Shown here in pieces: positions 41,501-53,500 of a stretch of DNA of 64,000 nucleotides (position 1 is the stretch's first letter; each line of letters starts with the position of its first letter). The DNA lies in NCBI GenBank assembly GCA_018340375.1, contig JAFFJZ010000001.1, positions 34,836,001 to 34,900,000 on the forward strand, read 5' to 3'. The notes below the pieces were generated by a model, which was not told where the DNA came from, made no database searches, and saw only the letters and a list, made by a program, of their open reading frames with translations. The translations under genes and the position numbers were made by a program. The DNA is from Gonatopus flavifemur. Taxonomy: Eukaryota; Arthropoda; Insecta; Hymenoptera; Dryinidae.

Positions 41501-44500
41501 AAAAGTTGTCAATACACAACACATTTCAATCGTCTACATTACCACCATTCAGAGCTCACGCTATGTAAACAAACGACGGGGTTCAGTGAAAATTCACGAT
41601 TTTGAAAGTCAGTTTGTCAGTTACATTTGATTATTACTTGGTTTATGACAAATTGAAAATCATGGATATCCGATACACGGTTTCTGAGAAGATCGATATG
41701 ATCTACATTTACGGTGAAGTGCATAAGAACCCCAGACAAGCATATGACTTGTATGCAGAACGATTTCCTGAAAGAACAACGCCATCCATTAGGTATTTTC
41801 AACGCATTACAAAATTATTCTCAGAAACGGGAAGTGTTACAAGAGAAAAACGACATCGAATGAGAACTGTTAGCGGAGAAAATGCGGAAGTCAATGTACT
41901 AGCTGCAGTAGCCAATAATCCACACGTAAGCTCTCGTGAAATTGAACTCCATTCGGGAATTTCTCGAAGAAGTGTTCTTCGAATACTGAAACGTCACAAA
42001 TTCCATCCGTATCACATTTGTTTGCATCAAGACCTTCACGGTGATGATTTCGAAAATCGTGTACAGTTTTGTCGATGGGGTCTAGCGCAAATGCACAATA
42101 ACAACTTCATCAACATATTATTTTCTGATGAGTCGACGTTCACCAATCATGGTCAAGTAAATCGACATAATATGCATTACTGGGCGACAGAAAATCCAAG
42201 ATGGTTACGTCAAGTAGAGCATCAATGGGCTGTGAATGTTTGGTGTGGTATTTTTCGATCTCGAGTAATTGGACCGTACTTCATTGCAGATACGCTAAAT
42301 GGAGAGAAGTACAGACATTTCTTAGATCAAGTACTTCCAACATTACTTGAAGACATACCTATTCAGGAACGATTGAATATGTGGTATCAACACGATGGTT
42401 GTCCATCCCATTATGCAGTCACAGCTCGAGAAATATTGGACAGAGATTATCCTGGACGATGGATAGGACGTCGTGGACCAGTTCATTGGCCTGCCCATTC
42501 TCCGGATCTTACTTCTCCAGATTTTTTTTTATGGGGATACATAAAAGATACAGTTTATCAACAAGCACCGACTACACCTAAGAATATGCGTCAACGAATC
42601 ATCAATGCATGCGCGAGCATCAATGAAGATATTTCAGCACGAGTTCAGCAATCTTTTGTGAAACGTTTTGAAATGTGTATTGAAGTCGAAGGCCATCATT
42701 TTGAGCATCTACTGCATTAAAATTATCCAAGTGATGTAGACGATTGAAATGTGTTGTGTTTTGTCTGTTATACCCCATCACCTCCGTTTCAGTTCAAGGG
42801 GTCCCCCTTGGAATCAGACAACTTTTGTCCGAAACATTCTCCTCCAAGACCCTTCGTTTTCGAGTTATTCTAATGTCAGATTCAGTATGGAACAATATCG
42901 ATTAGAGCGCCATCTTTGCGGATTTCAGGAAAATGGTTCAGACAAAAGTTTCTTGGTTTTTGACCTAGAATCCAAATCTGCAGTGAAAAATATGAGATGC
43001 TATTTAAAAAACAAGAATTGACCTCAGAATGCCCTTGAAGATGAGATTTGAGGTCAAAGCCAAGGCCACCATCGGATGTCCCCTTCGATACCCTACAATT
43101 TTTGTCCGAAAAATTTTCTCGTATCTCATTTTATTTTTGGAAAAAACGCCCGCGACACTTTAAATGCCCCACCCTGTATATCAAAGAGCGATTCATTTTA
43201 TGCTATAGGTCGGGGTAAAGTGGATCATTTGTTTATTATACCCATTTATCCAAGTATTATTGCATTCAGGCATTATTGAATCACTAATAATGATTGTTTG
43301 TTTCACTCATGGTACTAGAATAATCGGTAGTTGATGAAAAATTATTGTTTCTTTAATACCAACATATGAACTTTTTATTCATAATAATTTGTTAAGCACA
43401 AAAAAACGAAAATCCAATAAAACAATGAGAAAATAATCAAAACACAGAGGAATTTAAATCATACCAGCAAAATTTAATAATTCAGTCATCAAAGTAGTAG
43501 ATGCAATTATTGCAACACGACTTGTCTTACATTTCTTGCTTAAATCCAATAGCAAAACTGTGATTCGCTTTACATCATTGAATTACAAATATGTGTATTA
43601 CAACCTCTAAGACAATGCAAGAGTAAGGTATGAAATTGAAATTTTTGTATGATGTTGTTGACCCTTTTATCAATGGATATGCATATTTACTTTCTCGTCA
43701 AATACACTGGTTTTCTTCTAGTAATTGAAACTTCCCATACAGCACCGGGAGGTCCTATCAACATCTTCGGAACGTCTTCTGAAACATTGGAATGTTCTGA
43801 AAATGTTTCGGGACGTTCAAGAAACATCGCATGTATATACCAGGGATGTACGAATGTCTGGTGTAGTTTTATTTAGGTTTCCATGGAACTTTTATGAGAC
43901 ATTGAAAATGAGAATTTGTCAATGTTCAAACTTGTGTCAAATCTTCCAATATTCTCCGTTTGGAGCCGATGCAAATGAACTGCGGTGGAGCCTGTATCGA
44001 TGGATCTGACAAATTACATTTGCATCCTTTTAATACATCGCATATAATGAAATTTTGTTCCGCGCCAATTTCAAGGTTATGCCCAGATAGCATTGAAAGT
44101 CCTCTGGAGGTTTTAGAAACATAACTTTAGTTCTGCGCGCTTCGTCTCCTGAGGGTAGGTTGAAATGCGTTCACCCAAGTAACACAAGAACAGTTCAAAC
44201 ATTCTGCGTTAATCCTGAGATCATGCATAGAATGTGCAGGTGAGACTGTTTTGGATAAATTCGAGAAATGCATTCTAAGAATATGCATAGAATATACTTA
44301 TCCGCAACAGTCCCATTCGAAGATTCTATGAATGTTCATAAAATATACTCAGAACTTCAAAGAACCTTCTTAGCATTTCTAACCTGTTGTGCCACTTGGG
44401 CAGAGAACGTTCATTTTGTATGCACCTGAATACGTTCCCAGTACGTCTTTTTCATCTACCACGGGACGTTCTCGTTACGTTATCCAAACGTACTTTCATG

Positions 44501-47500
44501 AAAATCAACCTTCACAAACATATGCGTAGTATCGCAGAACGTCATTGACATCTTTATTGAACACGTCCCCAGAACGTCGCATGGTGGACATAAATTGAAC
44601 ATCACAGAACATTTGTATTTCCCTGGGACGTGGATGCGACGTTGTCAGAACGTCTTGGGATTTTATTTGGACGTTTTCTGTGAGAGCGAGTACGTTTTCT
44701 GAACGTTCAGAAAACTTCCCGATGCTATCCGGGTGTGAATCTCAAAAGATTGACTTAATTCTTGATAATTTATATTTTGCCAATGGTTTCGAACTGCTGA
44801 AGTGAAAAATTTTCAAACATTCAATACGAAACATACTTTTATTGTTGTTCGATGCTTTTGTCCCTAGTAAAACTATCAATATAAATTTGTATAGGTTAGA
44901 GATAAAATACTTAGTTTTCATATAACGTTTCGAGAACTTTCTGAAAAAGTACCATAGCATTTGTCAACAATGTCCCCAAAACGTGTTTTCCAGCACATTG
45001 AATGAATGTTCTCAAAATGTTTAGGAAATATATTTTTGGGAACCAACATCTGTGGGACTATGGACACGTTTTTGAAACGTTTTGAGAACTTTCGGTGCTG
45101 TCTGGGTTCCTAGCAATTCATGAAGATTAGACAAATCAGATTAAGAGGAATCAATTTATCATGCTCAACTGAAACATTTTTTACTTTAAGTATCGTACAT
45201 GTCATAGTTCATGTCATTGATTGCTTTATAAAATTTTGTTCCAATGCTTCAATATATCCTATAAGCGACAGGTATTTTGTTATGAGAGAATCAAGCGGCG
45301 ATTCGCTTTACCCCAACTGATTCTCTTCACCCCGGTTTACGGTTTGTGTGGGAATATCCTAATTTCTGTAAAAAATGTAAGTATTCCTCAAGGACCTATG
45401 TATTCTGATTAAGCCTGGATTTGAGGATATAGTTTGCAAGACGTTAATAAAATTCTTGGCCCTTATGATTGATGACTGGTCATTGCACACTCAGTTAACA
45501 ATATGTTATCATCCAGAGCTCTTAGAGACCTCCCAAATATGTATAAGGGGTCAAATAGACCTTTCAGAAGGTTAACATAAAGATATCAGAATGTTATCAG
45601 TTTCGTCGATTTCTGAGGAAAATAAGAGATTGCCAGAATGTTATCCAAACGAACTCTTCAAGAAGATTTTTTTCTGAGATTTCAGAAAAATGATAGCATT
45701 CGGATATCAATATGATAACATCGACAGAGCTCTTTTAAAAGCCCTCTTAGAGATCTCTTCCTCTCATGGGTGTTCACTGGGCACTGAGAGAGATTTTTAT
45801 CACATGTATAATACAAATAGGGAGCTATAATATATAATAAAGGATGTTATATATCTACACTGTAAAAAAAAACAATCTGAAATTTCATGTATCAGATGAA
45901 TATGAAAATTCTGAAACTTGTAATTGAAATCAAATTCAATCATGAATTCATGAAATTTACTGCAAATATATTAAAATTCATATAAAATCGCAAAAATTCT
46001 GTATGAGATATCATAAAATTTAATATGAAGAGTCAGAAAAGTTTTGAAAATTAATACAAAATTTATATGTTAATTGCTTCACATAAATTTATATGAAATT
46101 CAGGAAGCAATTTTTTACAGTGTAATTAACGTAAGGGTACAATCTGTATGATCATCTTTATTATATATCTCATAGATTTTATTACATTATTGTTGCTATC
46201 CCTATTTTTATTATACATTTCTCTCCGTGTAGTATCTTCGTAGATTCTCCGTAAATCTTCCGACCTGTAGGTTGATGATTCTTCGTACCATGTACTCCAC
46301 ATCCATGTTTGAACAACGTTGTTTCAACGATCTCGAAGGTGAACATTTTTTCGGAAATTTTCCGTTGACTCTCTACACTGAGAAAAGTGTATGGGATTGA
46401 TAACCATTTGCTCTAGTTCTCATCGGGACTTTAGAATAGGAATTGAGTGCTGACGGTGCTGACTCGCGATTTGGTGATCGTTCCTATGTTAACCTATCGT
46501 TCCCATGGTAACGTAAACAGTTAATCGCACTCACTTCGATTTTGAATGGTACTTACTACAATTTTGGAATATCTGTCACCTAATTCCTATTCTTCCTAGT
46601 AATGGTGACTGTATACTTTTCTCCGTGTACAGATCCACCAATTAATTGTCAACGCTGCATTAACAGACATTGTCCTTTCTCTCCGGAGATCCATTTGTGC
46701 GGGTTGATAATTTATGCATTGAAGTTTGAAAATTTAAGTAACACCGAAGCGGTGGACTATCTATTGAAAGAAAATCATTTGCAATTTGTTAAATTCACGT
46801 TAAAATTCTCGATAATTTTCCAATAAAATCTTCACTTGACAGATTTTTTATACTAATATCTCACCCTTTTGAGAATTTCTTGCACTTTTATTGAGCAATA
46901 ATGTACGGTGATGAAAATCTATTCCAAGTACATGACTGAAAATTCATGAACGAGAAAAATCCCATGTGAATCCACGTTAAATTTCAGATACACGTACATG
47001 AAGTTCATACATATGATTTAATATACGGATGCGCAAAATTCAATAAAATTTCCATATACTTTCATGGAAGTAGCTTTAATTACGTGCATGGAAGTTTCTG
47101 CTGGAATTTCTAACAATGCGTCTCATCTGATATCCTCCTTTATTCTCATCTTCATGCATTTCGACATTTTTTTCTTGTCGCTATCATCATCATCATCATT
47201 TTTCTCATCATGGTTTCATCATCATTCTTATTTCTTTCATCATCTCCGTTCTTATCATCATTGTCCTCTTCATCGTCGGCGCTATTATGATCATTATGCG
47301 TCAGTTCATCATTATCACTTCCTTACTGCGGTTATTACGATTATCTCCATGTAGTTTTTCATCAGAACGCGTCTGTTCTTTGCTTTCACCTTCGCTCGTA
47401 TTTTGATATTCTGCAGAATATTTGTGAATAAGGCAAGGTTATTACAGATGGTCAGAAGCCTTATCATTCCCTTCGTCTTCTTATACTTCCATCGATCAGG

Positions 47501-50500
47501 GTTCCTTTCTTTTCTACAACACTGGGATATCCTCTGAAGTTCAGAAAACGTGCTTAGTCACAAACAGAATAAGAGAGAATATCGTTTCACGTAAGGTTTT
47601 GATGAGATCGTGAAAAGATCTTTCGAAATATCAATAAAAATAGTGAAGTAATTTGTCTCTGTACCGTCTAAATCCAACATTATTTTTTATAAACAAAAAT
47701 TTCTCATCATATGCTGTCCTTTCAAAATTCTACACACATTGTTGTCATAGAATTTCATGAGTTGATCTCACATTATTGTGATTAGTTCAGCTATGAGGGC
47801 CAATAGATTGATAACGTTTTAATTCAATTCAATACCAACTAAAATCGCAATGAAATTCACCGGACATTTCATGTGTTCCTTTATCATATCACACTGTTGG
47901 AAATTTCTGTATGAAGCTTCAATCACATGTGATAGAGGCAATTTCCGCTCACTCCATTGAAAAAGTTCTCAAAATTTCAAGGCCATTCGAATGAAAATTC
48001 AATCAATAAATTTTCCTATCATGGATAATATAAATATAGCAAAAATTGCAAATTGAATTACATGTGATTGAATTCCTAATTCGATCACCAAAAATTGGAA
48101 ATGTCATTCACAAATGTATTTGAAAAATAAATGAAATTTCAAGAAATTTTGACCAGTGACAATTATTATTCAAATTTTAAGGATAATTGGACTCGAATTA
48201 TTTTAATCTTGTTTACTCTGCATATGCCCGAATTTAACGAAGATATCATTGATTCAGTGAACACACATAAAAGCATCTCTTTTCACTTGAAAAGAAGAAG
48301 AGAAAATCCACTTGTTTACATATTGAATACACGCATCGTTCATTCAGATAGTACCATAATTGCCTTGTATAAATATACATTATTATTATTAAGACACATA
48401 TGGTACAAATTTTTATACGCATCTTAATTAAATTCTCGAATAATTTAACGGAAGAGACCAAACACCCAGCAAACAAACTTGAACAAAGCGTTCTTCGAGC
48501 AATTCAGATGCAAATAAAATGAACGTGAGTGGTAAACAGTGTTCTCAAACCGAAGATATAGAAATTTTAAAAGTTTTAAGCTGTGCAGCGAAGTTTATTA
48601 ACTACGACGTTCCCCCGCCCGCTCCCGTTTGAGAATCAATTGATTACATCTATTATTGGAACTTTGATTTGTTGAACGACTGATTTATGGATTGGAAAAT
48701 GAATTCGACAAACGAATATTTGATCTCATAAAGAATATAATAATTCTTCACAACTTTGATGGAGTTGATAATCGAATTTCTTGCACAATCGAAATATTGA
48801 TTCTTCATTGACAGAATCGTGGTTTTGTTAAATGAACTGGATAGTCGCGTAACGGAATGATCAATTATTGAATAATTGAATCAATGAACAATGCATCCGA
48901 ATCATGAAAACTTTGATTTGAATATAAATCAAAGTCAATGATATAATTTGAAATATAAAATCCAATCTGGTGGATTCGCATATCCAGATTTGGATATGTA
49001 AATGCACGAATATGAATTTTATTGAAAATACAGGGGATGGACATTCCTCCGTCCACTCTCTGTTGCCTCAACGGAGACTCTCTCTTATTTCTCCACCAAT
49101 TCTCTACCTCCATTCCACCGAAGTCCCAGATGGAGGATCGGTGGTTGTGCTGTACGGGTTGACGTTAAACGAAATTACGTTTCATTTGGCGCTCAACGTG
49201 AGGCACGAAAACGTTGAAATGTTGACCCTTAAACCGTAACCCTGCTCAAAATCACGTCAACCGTAACCCCCGGTCTAACAGGCCGCTATCACCTCCTTCT
49301 AGATATTCAAAGTTGTTAAAAGTGAAGAAAACATTTTTTAGATCATTAGAAATGTCTACGAGGTAGGATAGTGGGCTTATGTACAGAACTTAGTGAGCAA
49401 TTCTGTGCAGAGTAGGAATGAAATGTCCAACAATTTCACCAAGAAAATTCGAATTACGAGCAAATACAATTTTGATAGCGGTCTGTGAGACCGGGGTTAC
49501 GGTTAGAGGGTTGAGAAGAATCAATTGATCCCTCGAGAAAATCAATTATTCTTCATCCAAAAAACATATTACCACCGAGAAAAGTGACAACGATCAACAA
49601 ATATCTATTGAAAAGACTGAGGATTCAATTTTTGCCTGGCGTTGTAATCGATTTTATATGACATTTTTAGTAGATTCACTTGCATTTTGCATGAACTAAG
49701 TTGGCAATCTGAGTATTTCTCGTAACAGTTTGTATGAAATATGTGAATATCTGTTTAAAATTCACCCAAGCGTGTATTGCCTATAATGACAATGGGCCCC
49801 AGGCTGGGTCCATCCTCTTTAACCCAGTATTGGGGAATGACGATGGGACCCATGTTGGTTCAATCTTGGCCCTGTTGTGCTTTCCCATACAATTATAGTT
49901 GAAAAAATGGAGATAATGAATCTTAGTGCGGGCACATTTGAACTTGGCCCCAATTTGGACCAGCGTTAGGCCAAGATTGGGGTGAATTTAAATCCCGAGC
50001 ATGTGTGTACAATCCTCAGGGTGTAAGAATTTTTGTCCCACTCCGGCCCAGTCTTGGGCCCATATTGGCAGGATGGGGCCCATGCTGGCCCGGGGTGGGC
50101 CCCATGGTATATACATGCTAGGGATTTTCCAATTTCAAAACAAAAAGGAAGGGGCAGTATTGATTGCCTAGTCTGGGTTCATGCTGGGCCCGTGGTGTTA
50201 CCAATTCTCGGGCAAAGCAATACGGCCAAGCTGGGAACGATGTTATCATCCCAGGGTTGGTCCCACGTTGGGTAGCATGGGCACCCACCCTGGGCATAGA
50301 TGGGGCCCGCCGTCAATACACACTTGGGCATCATGAGCATATATGTCACATGTAGGCTTGTGATGTTCTACTCATGATGTAGGATTATCTTGTGAATAAA
50401 TCTATAACATTTAATCAAATCTCATTGAATTGAATTTGACTGGGAAATTGTTGAATTTCTAAACGTGGTCGATAAACTTCCACGGATTTTTCGACTGATG

Positions 50501-53500
50501 AATTTCTTGAGTTTAGGAAACCGTTCTGAACAAATGATTGGATTTAATTTCAACTCAGATATTGCATAATGTCGACAAGATTTGATGGACTTGAATAGAG
50601 TTTTTCAACCATAACAGAAGTTTTGTACTATTCAAAGTAAACTTATAATTATAATTGATTTGATTGTGAATTCCAGGTTAACAGAAGCACACAGGAATGC
50701 CATAAGAGCGATTCGCAAAATTAAATATTTTGTAGCACGTAGGAAATTCCAACAAGCGCGGAAACCGTATGACGTCCGCGATGTCATAGAGCAATATAGT
50801 CAAGGTCATTTAAACATGATGGTGCGAATCAAGGTAAGAATCTATTCTCCCATATTTGTTGTTTATTGATCAGAATTGAATGAACCAGACAAACCGTTGA
50901 CCTGACGATGATATAAAGATATTAACTGCAGAGATCGGCAATAATGATTTTTTTCGGTAATGATTTCGGGATTTATTATCATTATTTCTGGAATCAGAAT
51001 TTCAATCAATATCCTCCTTTTTTTGTTACGTTACGATGGAAACTGCGGAACGTGAAAATTCTGATTCCAGAGATAATGAACGATAAATCTCAAAATGATT
51101 AATGAAAAAATCATTACTGCCGATCTCTGATTGGATGGACAATTTTTCACTATGATTTTGTGGACTTTTTCTTCGCTTATAGAGGCCTCGACATTCAAAA
51201 AACGGAATCAGTTTTCAAAATGGGGAGAACATCACTATTTTTTATGAAAAAACAAATTTCTTCCGATCAAGGGATGGAACACCCAGAAAACTGATTTTTT
51301 CCCACACCTTCACGGAAAGTTGATGTTTTCTGACCTATTTTTGAGGGGGAAAGTGCTGAATTTCAAGCAAATATGTCACAGCACCCAGAATATATCTCGC
51401 AGCGGGAGGAAAATACTTTCTGCCCGCTCACAGCGGGAGGGAAATACCAAGTATTTTTTCGTTCTGAAATATACATATGAATATTTTATATGCGATTAAA
51501 CAGATAATTTGTACTTTCCTTGCAGTTGTGGGAAAAATAGTATGTTCACCTCGAGAAGAAGTGGGAAATTTCCATTGTCTCCCCTTGATGAACAATACAC
51601 TATACTTGAATATGAACCTACTGGACATTTCATTGCATCCACACGCAGAAAAGTGCCTCTTTGAAAAATAGCAGAGTTCACTATTTGACATCGCAATAAA
51701 TGTTCTTAATATATTCTCAGCAGAATGAGCTACATAATTTACTGATTATGTGATGCGAAGGATTGAAAAGTGTAATGCCACGTAGTATTTTTGTGAATCA
51801 CTATGAGGATGAGCAAGTTCTGTAATTTCCATCCCCGGATTTAAATTTTATGTGCCTACACGGAAAAAAGAAAACAGCAATGGTTACTGTGAATCACAAA
51901 AATACATTGAAACTCAAATTCATTCCATGCAGTACTGCGTTTCTCAGTCCTCATTACTGTCCAGTCAGCACTACGGAATTTCATTACAACACCCATCACT
52001 GTGATCGCGCTAATTCTCATTATTCATTTGTTCTCAACCGATCGCTGTCATTCACAGTAACCAGTAATGTTTTCTGTTTTCCGTGTACAAATCAAAATGC
52101 GACGTGACATAATTTACTATTCCAGATACCAGGGGCGACTGTGCTACGTATGACAGCGAACTTGACTATTTTTCGAAGATCTCTTTTCTCCGTGCAGTAA
52201 ATTTTCACTTGATTTGAGTAAATTTTATTTGAAATGACTAAAGATTTATTTGAATTGACTGAATTTTTCATTCGATCAAACAAAAGCTCTAGTAGGTTCA
52301 TATTTGAATAGAAATTTAGTTGATTCAAACAAAATTTAGTCAATCCAAATGAATCCAAGTATAAAATGGTCTCAGTGGAGCCATTACTGGTGTTGCCGCG
52401 ATCTTCGATCCGGATCGAAGATCGTCTCGGATGGGCTGGAAATTTCGAGCCGATCTTCGAGCAGAGCTGACAAAATTTCAGTCGATCCGAGTTTCGAGCT
52501 CAGCCAGAACTATGAGATCGACGAGCTAGATCGTTACTGAGAAAATTTCCTATCAGACAAAGGACCCTGGTTAAGGAAAACCATTGATTCTCGCCAAATC
52601 TCACTGAATCTCGCAAAATCTCATTGGATCTTGGACAATTTTCCGATCAAATCTCATGAAATTTCAGTTGTCAGGATCGGTTTATGAAACAATATTGTGT
52701 TTAATGTTTAATTAGTAGCAGAGTCGATATTAAGGAAATATGTTTATAAAGTAGATTTTTCTTCATCGCCAATCCTCTGAAGATAGATTTAATGATATAT
52801 TTATCTATTCATTCATTGGAAGATGCATTCATGGAGCTTGATCACTAACATTTATGAAATTTGATTTGCCGAATCATAAAAATTTGGAGAAAACGTTGTT
52901 TTATACTGAAACTTCAAGAGCTTCAGAAATACAATACAGGCCAAAAGTTTGGATACACCTAAAGGAAAAACAATTTTTTCAGTTGATGTGTTTGTTTCAG
53001 GAAATCAACTTACTTTATTTGCATAAGTTTATTGTGTTTTATATTGTTTAGACATTTTTTGATTATTATCTACGTAGTTTATATGAATTGAATCAATTTC
53101 GAACAGCGAAGATGTGAAAATGTTAAATGTCTTTAGGTTAATTCAAACTTATGGCCTGTACTGTATGCTCTATTTCAAGGAGCCCCTGGATGCAAGAATT
53201 TTTGATTCGCGTTTGTTGTGAACGTAGCAGGATCGTGAGATCTTCGATCTAGCTCGACTATCTTCGAGCCAATCCGAGCTTCGATCCGAGCAGTGGATCT
53301 ATCGATCCGATCTGCGAGCCGAGCCTATTTGTCAAAAACAAGAGCCAAGCCGAGCTCATGCTCAAAACTCGGATTAGCTCGGATCGCGGTAACACTAGCC
53401 ATTACTAATATGAGGCAAAACTCTTCATATTATTTACAACATACTGTGCTGCGAGGTACCCATGCAGAAATTTACCATTGGCGCTAGCATGGCTCAATGT

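Larger units (their letters stand above)
41151..43176 (+). mobile_element. Intact-looking DD41D Tc1/mariner-superfamily transposon
   Basis: A 2,026-bp element with CAGGGTGGGGCATTTAAAGT at the left end and its complement at the right, flanked by TA on both sides (41149-41150 and 43177-43178). Terminal inverted repeats are about 390 bp on the left and 443 bp on the right, highly similar; the right arm carries an extra block of about 45-50 bp near its inner end (about 42760-42812). One uninterrupted transposase gene lies between them. Long similar arms and an open gene suggest recent insertion. It lies in the 11.8-kb KCNQ intron in the gene's orientation. Confidence 0.95.

Noticed and set aside
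41602..41661. Upstream extension of the transposase from a TTG
   Set aside because: The ATG at 41662 gives a normal family start with the helix-turn-helix; a TTG start is not expected in a eukaryote.
47064..47354. Ser/His-rich open frame
   Set aside because: Product of an imperfect ATC trinucleotide tract.
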